From Bacteroidota bacterium (lineage in GTDB: Bacteria > Bacteroidota > Bacteroidia > Chitinophagales > Saprospiraceae): a stretch of DNA of 64,000 nt. Numbering within the stretch: position 1 is the first letter of the stretch; every line of letters begins with the position of its first letter. Shown one piece after another: positions 1 through 7,868 of the stretch. The position numbers were made by a program, and so were the translations under genes. A model generated the notes under the pieces. That model made no database searches, was not told the origin of the DNA, and saw nothing but the letters and a program-made list of their open reading frames with translations. The stretch is from positions 62,001 through 126,000 of the forward strand of contig JASBVF010000040.1 of NCBI GenBank assembly GCA_030147525.1, in the 5' to 3' direction.

Positions 1-683
1 ACAGCGTTCAGTTGAAATTCATAGTAGAAGATACGGGGATCGGCATTCAGGAAGATAAAATAGATGCCGTTTTTGAAACCTTCACCAGGATTCAACAAAA
101 GGACAGGGTGTTTGAAGGTACGGGCCTGGGGCTTTCCATTTGCAAGAATCTTGTGGAGTTGCAGGGCGGAAAAATTGGTGCATCGAGCGTGGCGGGGAAG
201 GGGTCTTCGTTTTTCTTTGACCTCATTTTTGAAACAGCCAAAAAGTTGAAAGAGGTTACGGTGAACAATAATGAATACGTTGAGCCAATTCCTGCCGATG
301 CATCTTTCAGGCTTCTTTTAGTCGAAGATCACAAAATGAATCAATTGGTAGCCAGGAAAACGTTGGAACGAAATTGGAGGAATTTACACCTGACCATTGC
401 CGAAAATGGAAAAATTGCCATAGAAATACTTCAGAAACAGGATTTTGATCTCGTTTTGATGGATATCCAAATGCCAGTGATGGATGGTTATGAGGCTACC
501 CATTACATCCGGGAGAATTTCCCTCCGGAAAAGTCAAATATTCCTATTTTAGCTATGACGGCCCATGCGCATATTTCAAAAGATGAAAAATTCAGGGAAT
601 ATGGTATGGACGATTTTGTGCTGAAACCATTTGAGCCGGAAGATTTATTTCACAAAATTGCTAAATACATTAAGCGCAGTTAA
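1..683 (+). CDS. Hybrid sensor histidine kinase, C-terminal part (HATPase + receiver), 5' truncated by window
   Basis: The reading frame is open from the first bases of the window, so the N-terminus lies upstream; the codon at 12 (TTG) is not a real start. Visible are the end of a HATPase_c domain with the G1 box (DTGIG) and G2 box (GTGLGLSI), then a linker and a receiver domain. The receiver has its acidic pocket (VEDH), the phospho-acceptor Asp in LVLMDIQMP (about residue 151 counted from base 12), a Thr in AMTAH and the conserved Lys in DFVLKPF. This is a standard hybrid kinase: phosphate passes from its own His to the receiver Asp and then to an Hpt. The Hpt protein starts 6 bp downstream, which supports a phosphorelay operon. 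The input domain is unknown. Confidence 0.93.
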   Translation, partial: SVQLKFIVEDTGIGIQEDKIDAVFETFTRIQQKDRVFEGTGLGLSICKNLVELQGGKIGASSVAGKGSSFFFDLIFETAKKLKEVTVNNNEYVEPIPADASFRLLLVEDHKMNQLVARKTLERNWRNLHLTIAENGKIAIEILQKQDFDLVLMDIQMPVMDGYEATHYIRENFPPEKSNIPILAMTAHAHISKDEKFREYGMDDFVLKPFEPEDLFHKIAKYIKRS

Positions 684-689
684 AAATCT

Positions 690-1040
690 ATGAGAATCGT
701 AACCACTTACACAAATCTTGAATACCTCCGGCTGATGGCCGACGGGGATGAGGAAATGATCCAAACCATGCTGGGTATGTTGCTGGAGGAGTTACCGGAG
801 GAATTCGGAAAAATCAAGACAACTTTTCAGGAAAAAGACTGGGAAGAGCTCAAAAAAGTCAGCCATAAAATGAAATCTACCCTTGCATTTGTCGGCAATG
901 AAGAGCTGACAGCAGCCAATAAAGAAATAGAACGTATTTTAAAAGAGGAGTCTGATTTTGCGCCAATTGAAGATTTGATCAAAAATATGGATAGCGTCAT
1001 GCCGCTCGTCATACAGGAGATCAATGAAATTTTAAGTTGA
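690..1040 (+). CDS. Stand-alone Hpt (histidine phosphotransfer) protein
   Basis: A 116-residue, mostly helical protein. The motif SHKMKSTLAFVG carries the expected phospho-acceptor His59 followed by Lys and a small residue, the Hpt signature (usually HxLKGxS). It starts 6 bp after the hybrid kinase, so the two are almost certainly co-transcribed, and it would take phosphate from that kinase's receiver and hand it to a further response regulator not seen here. It has no membrane segment or signal peptide, so it is cytoplasmic. The assignment rests on the short motif, helix content, length and neighbour. Confidence 0.85.
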   Translation: MRIVTTYTNLEYLRLMADGDEEMIQTMLGMLLEELPEEFGKIKTTFQEKDWEELKKVSHKMKSTLAFVGNEELTAANKEIERILKEESDFAPIEDLIKNMDSVMPLVIQEINEILS

Positions 1041-1141
1041 AAAAACTTGTATTTTCCGGTTGTCGAGGCCTTTCTTCCAAAGAATTGACCACAAAATCAA
1101 AAAAAATCAAATCGGAACTTTTTAAAAAATCAAAATCGTTA

Positions 1142-1149
1142 TACCTTTG
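1142..1149 (+). promoter_or_regulatory. -7 promoter element (TACCTTTG) for tRNA-Gln
   Basis: An exact match to the Bacteroidota -7 consensus TAnnTTTG, 30 nt before the first base of the mature tRNA. The -33 element is weak: a T-run at about 1119-1123 takes the place of TTTG. The distance implies a short 5' leader. Confidence 0.65.
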
Positions 1150-1179
1150 CGTCGCTTTTGAAGAAAGCATAAATTGGAA

Positions 1180-1250
1180 TGGCTCATGGTGTAACGGTAG
1201 CACTACAGATTTTGGTTCTGTCTGTTAAGGTTCGAATCCTTATGAGCCAA
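1180..1250 (+). tRNA. trnQ: tRNA-Gln (anticodon UUG)
   Basis: A full cloverleaf can be drawn. The acceptor stem 1180-1186 pairs with 1243-1249 (7 perfect pairs). The D arm has a GTG/CAC stem at 1189-1191/1201-1203. The anticodon stem ACAGA/TCTGT at 1205-1209/1217-1221 closes a 7-nt loop with anticodon TTG at 1212-1214. The T arm TAAGG-TTCGAAT-CCTTA spans 1226-1242. Base 1250 (A) is the discriminator. CCA is not encoded and must be added after transcription. The anticodon UUG reads CAA and by wobble CAG. Confidence 0.95.
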
Positions 1251-1257
1251 CAAAACA

Positions 1258-1294
1258 AAAGCCTCCTCAGAAATTTTTCTGAAGAGGCTTTTTT
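1258..1294 (+). terminator. Rho-independent terminator after tRNA-Gln, also facing fadD
   Basis: The stem GCCTCcTCAGAA / TTCTGAaGAGGC (one mismatch) with a short T-rich loop is followed by a T run, with A-rich sequence on the other side. It lies between the tRNA and the convergent fadD (stop at 1318), so it can serve both strands. Confidence 0.85.
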
Positions 1295-1317
1295 ATTTGC
1301 TGTAAAATTCAAAATTT

Positions 1318-2985
1318 TCACGCTTGCTCATCCCGTAGCTTTCTTCGTAAAATCTTGCCCACATTCGTTTTGGGCAGCTCCGTACGAAATTCAACAGCTT
1401 TAGGGATTTTATAGCCGGTCAGGCTTTGTCTGCAATGCTCAATCACTTCTTTTTCAGTCAGCGAATTTTCCTTTTTTACTACGAAAAGTTTTACCACCTC
1501 ACCTGACTTCTCGTCAGGAATACCAATGGCTGCACATTCCAGCACCTTCGGGTGGGTAGCGACAACATCTTCAATTTCGTTCGGGTACACATTGAACCCG
1601 GAAACAAGAATCATATCTTTTTTGCGGTCAACGATCTGGAAGTAGCCGTCTTCCTGCATCAATCCGATGTCGCCGGTGCAAAGCCAACCATCTTTGATAG
1701 TTTGAGCAGTAGCTTCAGGGCGGTTGTAGTATCCTTTCATCACCTGAGGGCCTTTGATTTGAATTTCACCGATTTCACCCTGCGGTACCGGAACTCCTTC
1801 TTCATTTACAATCCGCATTTCGGTGGAAGGCACAGGCATACCGATGGAGCCAAGCTTACCGGAGCCGTCGAGTGGATTCACGCTGGCTACTGGTGAAGAC
1901 TCTGTCATTCCAAAGCCTTCAACGAGTGGTTTGCCGGTAACTTTTTGCCATTTTTCGGCAACTGCTTTTTGCACGGCCATGCCGCCGCCGAGAGCAAATT
2001 TCATGGAGCTGAAATCAAGTCCCGCAAAATCGGGCTGGTTGAGCAGTGCATTGAAAAGTGTGTTAACACCCGTCATGCAGGTGATTTTATAATTTTTAAA
2101 CTCCTTCATCACGGAAGGCAGGTCTCGTGCATTTACGACCAGAATTGTCAGGGCGCCCAGACTGAACAAAGCCAGACAATTCACTGAAAAAGCAAAAATA
2201 TGGTACAGCGGTAGCGGCGATAGAGCAATCTCCTCTCCTTCCCGGAAGGCTGTCGCACCGATGGCCCTGATTTGCATCATGTTTGCAACGAGGTTGCGAT
2301 TGGTGAGCATGGCGCCTTTGGCAACGCCGGTAGTTCCGCCGGTATATTGTAGCAAAATCACATCCTCGGGGCTGGGTTGGAAGGGTTTGATGCTGAATTT
2401 TTTACCCTGGCTCAATGCATCTTTGAAAGAAACGGTGTTGGGCAGGTCATACTTAGGCACCATCCGTTTGATTTTCCGGACGGCAAAGTTGACGACCATA
2501 CCTTTTGGAAAACCCAGCAGCTCGCCGATGCTGGTAACGATGATGGTCTTGATTTGCGTGTCTGGAAGAATTTGCTGCAGGTTGTGAGCAAAATTTTCAC
2601 AAATCACAACTGCCTTCACACCTGCGTCGGTGAACTGGTGGCGCATTTCCCGGGGCGTGTAGAGCGGGTTGGTATTCACGATGATCAATCCCGCCCGAAG
2701 GCAGCCGAACATGGCAATGGGATATTGGAGAAGATTTGGCATCATCAGGGCGATTTTATCCCCTGGTTCTAATCCTCTGGAGTGAAGGTATGCGCCAAAC
2801 TGGATGGACAGCCGGTCCACTTCGGCAAATGTCATTTGCTTACCCATGCAGGAGAAGGCTGCCTTGCCGGCGAACTTTTTGAAGGTTTCGTCCAGCAGTG
2901 CAACGATCGAAGGGTAGGCATTTTCATCAATGTTTGCAGGTATACCTTTGGTGTAGTGGCGTAGCCACGGATGTTGATCAGTCAT
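1318..2985 (-). CDS. fadD: Long-chain fatty-acid--CoA ligase (AMP-forming)
   Basis: A 555-residue ANL-superfamily enzyme of the usual FadD length. It adenylates a fatty acid with ATP and transfers it to CoA at the inner face of the membrane. The P-loop YTGGTTGVAKG is at 214-224, the A5-type motif EGFGMTESSP is mid-protein, TGDIG and the hinge region VDRKKDMI follow, and the catalytic C-terminal Lys is in TNVGKILRR near 544. It stands alone on the minus strand with a promoter-like element just upstream (3050-3080). With fadH (46933) and aconitase (7869) it points to growth on fatty acids. Chain-length preference cannot be read from sequence. Confidence 0.95.
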   Translation of the reverse strand: MTDQHPWLRHYTKGIPANIDENAYPSIVALLDETFKKFAGKAAFSCMGKQMTFAEVDRLSIQFGAYLHSRGLEPGDKIALMMPNLLQYPIAMFGCLRAGLIIVNTNPLYTPREMRHQFTDAGVKAVVICENFAHNLQQILPDTQIKTIIVTSIGELLGFPKGMVVNFAVRKIKRMVPKYDLPNTVSFKDALSQGKKFSIKPFQPSPEDVILLQYTGGTTGVAKGAMLTNRNLVANMMQIRAIGATAFREGEEIALSPLPLYHIFAFSVNCLALFSLGALTILVVNARDLPSVMKEFKNYKITCMTGVNTLFNALLNQPDFAGLDFSSMKFALGGGMAVQKAVAEKWQKVTGKPLVEGFGMTESSPVASVNPLDGSGKLGSIGMPVPSTEMRIVNEEGVPVPQGEIGEIQIKGPQVMKGYYNRPEATAQTIKDGWLCTGDIGLMQEDGYFQIVDRKKDMILVSGFNVYPNEIEDVVATHPKVLECAAIGIPDEKSGEVVKLFVVKKENSLTEKEVIEHCRQSLTGYKIPKAVEFRTELPKTNVGKILRRKLRDEQA

Positions 2986-3049
2986 AGTACTTGGTTGGTT
3001 TAGTTTTACCTTGCGCCCGTTAGTTTTGCATCAGGCAAAGTCGTTGGGC

Positions 3050-3080
3050 TAAAAGTACGAAATTTCGATTTTTGACAAAA
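3050..3080 (-). promoter_or_regulatory. Probable promoter of fadD
   Basis: On the minus strand a TTTTTG element (3075-3080) is followed after about 17-18 nt by TACTTTTA (3050-3057), one base off TAnnTTTG. It lies about 65 nt upstream of the fadD ATG at 2985. Confidence 0.5.
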
Positions 3081-3102
3081 AAGTTTGGTGTTTACCTGGC
3101 AA

Positions 3103-4245
3103 TTAGATTTTTCTTAGAAGTTCCCCTGCCCTGGCCAGGGTTTCTTCCGTTTTGGCAAAACAAAGCCGGATGACTTTGTCGTCATGGTGGCTTGAGTTGA
3201 AAACGGAAACCGGAATGGCCGCCACCCCAAACTCCGTGGTCATGCGCTTCGCAAACTCCGTGTCAGGTTCGTCACTGATCGCCGAGTAATCGAAAAGCTG
3301 GAAATAGGTCCCTTCGCTTTTGATCGGCCTGAACCGGGAACCCTCCATGGCCGAGAGCAGGAAGTCACGCTTTTTTTGAAAAAACTCATTCAGACCAAGG
3401 TACTCGTTGGGGTCTTCAAAAAAAGCAGCGGCTGCGTGCTGCATCGGTGTGTTCACAGCGAATACGTTGAATTGGTGCACTTTCCGGAATTCCCTTGTCA
3501 GGTCAGGTGGCCCGACAACGCAACCTAGTTTCCAGCCCGTTGCGTGCAGTGTTTTACCAAACGAAAAAACGGAAAGACCACGCTCGTAGATTTTAGGATA
3601 GCGCAGCAGGCTCAGATGTTCCTTCCCGTCGAAAACGAGATGTTCGTAGGCTTCGTCGCACAGCACCAGAATGTCTCGATCTTCGGCAATACGTCTCAAC
3701 TCTTCCCAATCTGATTTTTTGAAAATTTTCCCGGTCGGATTATGTGGCGTGTTGACGATGATCATGCGGGTTTTCCAGGTAATGAGGCGCTCCAGCAAAC
3801 GCCACTCGACCCGGTAGTCAGGGGCTGAAAGCTCGTAAGTGACGGGAATTCCGCCATTTACCTCGATGGCCGGGCGGTAGCAGTCGTAAGCTGGTTCGAT
3901 CAAAATGACCTCATCGTCGGGCCGGATAAAGGCGGAGATCGCGCAGTAGAGTCCCTGTGTGGCGCCTGCCGTAATGGTGACTTCCGTCTCCGGATCGATG
4001 TTCAGGCCGTAGAGGTTTTTGACTTTTTCGGCAATGCGGTTGCGCAGCGCAGGTACTCCGGGCATGGGGGCGTATTGGTTGTAGCTCAGTCGCATGTACT
4101 TTTCGACCAGCGCTTTCAGCCGGTCGGAGCAGTCGAAGTTGGGGAATCCCTGCGAGAGGTTGATCGCCCCGTGTTCGTTGGCCAGGGCTGACATGACGGT
4201 GAAAATGGTGGTGCCCACGCCGGGCAGTTTGGAGGAAAGCAGCAT
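3103..4245 (-). CDS. PLP-dependent class I aminotransferase (methionine / kynurenine-type)
   Basis: 380 residues, fold-type I. Visible are NTPHNPTG (165-172), DEAY (197-200) and the PLP Schiff-base Lys231 in SFGKTLHATGWKLG. The N-terminal INLSQGFPNFD is typical of the methionine aminotransferase YbdL / glutamine transaminase K / kynurenine aminotransferase branch. These move the amino group from Met, Gln or aromatic amino acids to a 2-oxo acid; in many bacteria the activity closes methionine salvage. It is 82 bp from the phosphoesterase gene below and on the same strand as fadD, but no pathway operon is evident. Substrate is inferred from subfamily only. Confidence 0.88.
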   Translation of the reverse strand: MLLSSKLPGVGTTIFTVMSALANEHGAINLSQGFPNFDCSDRLKALVEKYMRLSYNQYAPMPGVPALRNRIAEKVKNLYGLNIDPETEVTITAGATQGLYCAISAFIRPDDEVILIEPAYDCYRPAIEVNGGIPVTYELSAPDYRVEWRLLERLITWKTRMIIVNTPHNPTGKIFKKSDWEELRRIAEDRDILVLCDEAYEHLVFDGKEHLSLLRYPKIYERGLSVFSFGKTLHATGWKLGCVVGPPDLTREFRKVHQFNVFAVNTPMQHAAAAFFEDPNEYLGLNEFFQKKRDFLLSAMEGSRFRPIKSEGTYFQLFDYSAISDEPDTEFAKRMTTEFGVAAIPVSVFNSSHHDDKVIRLCFAKTEETLARAGELLRKI

Positions 4246-4318
4246 TTTTGTTCAAAGTTCAGGGGCTCAAAACAGTCCAAAGGTTTGATTCGGGGGTATT
4301 TGTTTTTGAACTTAAAAT

Positions 4319-4330
4319 TGAACCGGTTCA
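4319..4330. repeat. 12-bp perfect palindrome TGAACCGGTTCA
   Basis: A perfect dyad that overlaps the stop codon of the phosphoesterase gene (4328-4330). It is short and could be chance or a protein-binding site; no T-run follows, so it is not a clear terminator. Confidence 0.4.
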
Positions 4331-5074
4331 GATTTTATTTCCATCAAAGTAAATGACAGTGCTATCCACGACACCGTCCTTGCGCAGGTTGATTTCACGC
4401 AGGGCAGGGCGCAGGTGATCTACCTTGAAAGCCTCCTGGCGCCAGTCGATTTGAAAGTAAGTGGAAGGTGTGATGTGCACAGTCAGATTTCGTTTGGATA
4501 AAGTTTTTTCCACGTGGTAATGTCCGCAAAAAACCGAAAGATGATGTGGGAAGCTGAAAAATACCCATTGCACATCTTCCATGTTTTGCAGTGCATAGTT
4601 TTTGTCCATGTGCGGAACGCCACCGGGAAGGGGCGGATGGTGCATAAAAATAACGGTATCTTTTTCGAGGTGCTTCAACTCCCGTTCGATCCAGTTGAGC
4701 TGGCCGTCAGAAACGGTGCCGGCAGAAGTTTCCAGAAACAACAGACAGTGGCTGCCCAGCATCCGCTTGTAATACAATTCTTCACCTACGAGCAGGTGTT
4801 CCGTTTCGAAAATGCCGGCAATCATTTTGGAATTATCGTGGTTACCACCGATCACAGCGTAGGGTATTTTTAAAAAATCGAGATGCGATTTTATCCAGCG
4901 GTAGGTTTGCGGATCAGCCTTGTCAAAACACAGATCGCCGGAAAGTACGATAAAATCCGGAGCTGAAGACCTGATCGCCTTCAGGATGCCCAGAAAGTTT
5001 TGCCGGACATCGACCCCGAAAGTGTTCGTGGCCTCCTGTGATATGTGCAGGTCTGTTATTTGGATGATTTTCAT
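4328..5074 (-). CDS. Calcineurin-like metallophosphoesterase (CpdA-like)
   Basis: 248 residues with the full dimetal phosphoesterase motif set: ITDLH (6-10), LSGDLCFDK (44-52), GGNHD (76-80), MHHPP and CGHYHVEK. The order and spacing match the 3',5'-cyclic-nucleotide phosphodiesterase CpdA / class III PDE group, in which two metal ions held by these Asp, His and Asn residues hydrolyse phosphodiesters. There is no signal peptide, so it is cytoplasmic. The substrate is open, since related proteins act on other phosphodiesters. It lies upstream of the aminotransferase on the same strand. Confidence 0.85.
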   Translation of the reverse strand: MKIIQITDLHISQEATNTFGVDVRQNFLGILKAIRSSAPDFIVLSGDLCFDKADPQTYRWIKSHLDFLKIPYAVIGGNHDNSKMIAGIFETEHLLVGEELYYKRMLGSHCLLFLETSAGTVSDGQLNWIERELKHLEKDTVIFMHHPPLPGGVPHMDKNYALQNMEDVQWVFFSFPHHLSVFCGHYHVEKTLSKRNLTVHITPSTYFQIDWRQEAFKVDHLRPALREINLRKDGVVDSTVIYFDGNKI

Positions 5075-5255
5075 GACGCTAAATGAATTGTCGGTTAGTT
5101 ATTTGGGTGTAGTATTCGGATCGAAACAGCTTTGTTTGTTACTCGTTCGTTCGTTTGCGGTAAATTTTTCAGCCTGTTCATTTTTTTCATCAAAACGGCT
5201 CTTCGTGCAAATATGTACATTCGCCCGGAAGATTTTAATGATTTTCACGTGAAAG

Positions 5256-5284
5256 TATTGCATTGTTGCCGATGTGTAACTTTG
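5256..5284 (+). promoter_or_regulatory. Probable promoter of the McrB-N-like gene
   Basis: TATTG (5256-5260) and an exact -7 element TAACTTTG (5277-5284), spaced 16 nt, lie 58 nt before the ATG at 5343. Spacing is shorter than the usual 19 nt. Confidence 0.5.
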
Positions 5285-5342
5285 CTTTCATTTTGAAACA
5301 AAAAACATCACTGCCCGGCGGCAATAGATCAGACCACCGCAC

Positions 5343-6026
5343 ATGAATCTGCAAAAACTCAACGATACCATTCAGACTTACAAATCTTTTCTGAAATCCA
5401 ACACGAGGCACGATCCTTACCCAAAGTGGGAGTCCCAGAAAGTTTTTCAGGAAAACTGGGACATCGAAGCCCTCGATTTCCGCAGCATGTACGACCGCAG
5501 CCTGCAAAACTCCCGTACCCGCCGCCTCTGGAAACGGGAAAACTACGAGCCGAAGGATATGATGCTCAAATTCATTGGCCTGAACAGCGAGTTCGTGCGC
5601 TACATGTTTCAGGATCTTTTCAATGAAAACAAGGAGGTGGACGGCCGCATCGACCGCTTCGTTTTTCACTGCGACGAACTGCTGCGGGAGTACAAGGAAA
5701 CTCATCCCCGCTCCGTCGAAAACAGCCACTTCCACGACGACAACTACCAGATGGTGTCGCTCTACCTTGCCTTCCGCTACCCGGAGTTGTATGCTCCCTA
5801 CGATTTTGAAAGTTTCCGGAGGCTGCTGCAACTGCTCGGCAGCATGGACGTGCCGAAGGTGAACGACGTGGGCCGCTATTTCAAAGTGATGCGCACGGTG
5901 TACAAATTTTTACAAAAAGACGGGGAAGTGCTGGAAATTCACCGGCAGCGGCTCAAGCCGGGTTTGCATTTTGAGGGGGAGACGATGTTGGTGGCGGAGG
6001 ATTTTATGAGGATGGTTACTGGGTGA
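5343..6026 (+). CDS. Hypothetical protein resembling the N-terminal region of McrB-like AAA+ proteins, without the ATPase
   Basis: 227 residues, acidic and aromatic-rich, with no signal peptide or membrane segment. The stretch NYEPKDMMLKFIGLNSEFV followed by YMFQDLFNEN, and later VSLYLAFRYPELYAPYDF, resemble the region that precedes the AAA+ motor in McrB-like restriction ATPases of Bacteroidota, as I remember that family. No Walker A or B motif is present and the gene ends 3 bp before the convergent regulator, so the ATPase is truly absent here. It has its own promoter-like element. It could be a stand-alone recognition domain, a relic, or an unrelated family; the likeness is from memory, not a search. 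Confidence 0.5.
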   Translation: MNLQKLNDTIQTYKSFLKSNTRHDPYPKWESQKVFQENWDIEALDFRSMYDRSLQNSRTRRLWKRENYEPKDMMLKFIGLNSEFVRYMFQDLFNENKEVDGRIDRFVFHCDELLREYKETHPRSVENSHFHDDNYQMVSLYLAFRYPELYAPYDFESFRRLLQLLGSMDVPKVNDVGRYFKVMRTVYKFLQKDGEVLEIHRQRLKPGLHFEGETMLVAEDFMRMVTG

Positions 6027-6028
6027 AG

Positions 6029-7513
6029 TCACTCCAACTCCCGCAACACCCGCTGCACCCGTTTCCTTCGCTCCTTCGCCTCCACGACCAAAGGCATGGC
6101 AGCCCGTTCCTGGCAATCCATAATCGGGCACCGCTCGCACGTCGTATGAACTTCTCTGGTTGAAATGGCCGGGTCATCCAGAAATTTAATCCGTTTGCGC
6201 AGAACCTCATCCACCAGCACACCAATCGTGACGCTCACGTTTTTTTCCGGCGAAGGGTAGGCGGGGCGGGCGATGGTAAAACACAGGTACTCGTCCTTCG
6301 AGTCGAGGTAGATAGAGCGCTGCGCCCCGACCAGCGCTCCTGTGTAGCGACCTGATTGCTGCATGTGTGTCAGGTCGGCAAGCAGGGAAACGGACAGCCA
6401 GCGACGACAGTAATGTTCGTTGAGGGCGTTGGCGTGGGGCTCGTGGCGGCGGTTGAGGTGCAGCTCTTTGTCGATTTTAAAGCTGCCGTTGGCAGGTGTT
6501 TGGATGAAACGAAGCAGGAACAACTTTTCCAGCCCGAAGTATTTTGGCAATACATTGGTCATGCGCTGTAGCAACATTTCCGGCGAAGCCTGGTACTTGC
6601 GCATCAGGTTCAGGATGAACTCGCCATCCCAGCGGGGCTGCCTGAAAAACGCTTCCATATCCCGGATGAATGATTCCCGGTTAAGCAGCAACGCAGCGGA
6701 AAAGTAGCCCGCCTTGAAGTGGCTGAGCACCTCTTCGAATGAGTTGACCCGCAGCAATGAAGCCGTGTTCGCCCGTTCCTTCAGGTTTAAATAATTGAAT
6801 CCCAACTCTTTACCAAACTGAAATGCCTTCTGCATGTCGGTCAGCCTGCTGTTCAGCAGCAGTTTTTTTGATTTTGGGATAAAAACAGAACGGATGTCGG
6901 CCAGTTCGGGGTAAGCGGCCAGTCCATTATCGACGATGGTATAGTTGAATCGTTTTTCGAGCAGGCGGGCGAGTTGCTCTACAGGTACGAAACCCTCGTA
7001 GGGCAGTTTGTTTTTTTCGGCGAAAGCGGCCGCTTCCTGCTCGATGTCTTCGAAATAATTATTGTGCAGCTCGAGATAGGACCGCAGGGCGCCGAAGTAA
7101 AAATTTTCCTCCGCCAGCGCATAGTTTCGGGACAATTCGACCAGCGTGGAAATGAACGCTCCGACCTTTGCCGGCGCATTGGCGATGATCTCCACCACCT
7201 TCGAAAGTTCGATGTCGAAAAGGTCGAGCGGCAGTTCGTTGAGGAAATTGGAGCTGAGCAGTTCGGCCACCGGCATCAGGTTTTTACCCAATTCCAGTGA
7301 CGTCAATTCGGCTACGTTCACGCCGAGCGCCTGGGCGAGCAGTTCGATTTTGTCTTCCTTCGGAAATTTTTTTCCCTTCTCAATTTCGTTCAGGTAAGAG
7401 ACGGACATGCCGGTCTGTTTCGCAAAGTCGGCGAAGTTCAGATTGCGCTCCTGCCGCAGTTGCTTGAGTTTCAGTCCGAAAATTATTCGCTCGTTGGCCG
7501 TTTTTTGACTCAT
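6029..7513 (-). CDS. XRE-family regulator of the short-chain fatty acyl (ScfR/RamB/MlrA-like) type
   Basis: 494 residues from the ATG at 7513 (an in-frame GTG at 7519 is possible). A helix-turn-helix domain at about 10-70 (LKQLRQERNLNFADFAKQTG) is followed by an IrrE-peptidase-like middle region whose HExxH site is degenerate (GKELG) and a C-terminal Cys cluster CERCPIMDCQERAAMP typical of the ScfR family. Known members (RamB, MlrA-type) sense acyl-CoA-level metabolites and control glyoxylate shunt or methylcitrate genes. It is divergent from aconitase across about 350 bp, so control of aconitase and of itself is a fair inference. Its -7 box sits only 5 nt before the ATG, suggesting a leaderless transcript. 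Confidence 0.88.
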   Translation of the reverse strand: MSQKTANERIIFGLKLKQLRQERNLNFADFAKQTGMSVSYLNEIEKGKKFPKEDKIELLAQALGVNVAELTSLELGKNLMPVAELLSSNFLNELPLDLFDIELSKVVEIIANAPAKVGAFISTLVELSRNYALAEENFYFGALRSYLELHNNYFEDIEQEAAAFAEKNKLPYEGFVPVEQLARLLEKRFNYTIVDNGLAAYPELADIRSVFIPKSKKLLLNSRLTDMQKAFQFGKELGFNYLNLKERANTASLLRVNSFEEVLSHFKAGYFSAALLLNRESFIRDMEAFFRQPRWDGEFILNLMRKYQASPEMLLQRMTNVLPKYFGLEKLFLLRFIQTPANGSFKIDKELHLNRRHEPHANALNEHYCRRWLSVSLLADLTHMQQSGRYTGALVGAQRSIYLDSKDEYLCFTIARPAYPSPEKNVSVTIGVLVDEVLRKRIKFLDDPAISTREVHTTCERCPIMDCQERAAMPLVVEAKERRKRVQRVLRELE

Positions 7514-7518
7514 AAGCA

Positions 7519-7526
7519 CAAAGGTA
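7519..7526 (-). promoter_or_regulatory. -7 element (TACCTTTG) abutting the regulator start; leaderless promoter candidate
   Basis: An exact TAnnTTTG match whose last base is 5 nt before the ATG at 7513. Since initiation normally falls about 7 nt downstream, the transcript would begin at or within the start codon. A weak -33 (CTTG at 7549-7552) lies about 22 nt upstream. Confidence 0.6.
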
Positions 7527-7767
7527 GGGGGCTTTCAGCGAAATTTCGCAAGATTTTTTTAATCAAAATCAATTTACTCGTCGTTTTTGGCGAATGGTTT
7601 TTTGAGGAAAACAACTTTTCAAACCGGAACGTACTTTGGCGAACCGGCGCCTTGCTGTGAAAGATTCCGCTACATGGTTTTTTATTTTAAAAAAATTCTG
7701 ATGGTACAGTCGATGTTAAATCAACCAAAACAATATTCCGTCTCAAGCTTTTTTAACAATGAAAACC

Positions 7768-7800
7768 GTTTAGGAAAAGCGGTGAAAACGCTTACCTTTG
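7768..7800 (+). promoter_or_regulatory. Aconitase promoter
   Basis: GTTTA (7768-7772) and an exact -7 box TACCTTTG (7793-7800), spaced about 20 nt, fit the Bacteroidota consensus. The leader to the ATG at 7869 would be about 60 nt. Confidence 0.7.
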
Positions 7801-7868
7801 CAGGCCTTGAAAACCGCCTTCCAAAACATTTAAAATAATTATTTCACCAAAATAAAACCTCGTCTCAC

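Larger units (their letters stand above)
7514..7868. other. Divergent regulatory region between regulator and aconitase
   Basis: 355 bp without a credible gene. It holds the leaderless-type promoter of the regulator at the left end and the aconitase promoter at 7768-7800. AAAACCG and CGGTGAAAA at about 7762-7789 form a loose dyad just across the aconitase core promoter and are a candidate operator. The middle (7540-7760) is AT-rich with poly-A/T tracts. Confidence 0.55.

Noticed and set aside
827-1024. Open frame antisense to the Hpt gene
   Set aside because: It is a shadow of a well-supported gene and shows no family motif.
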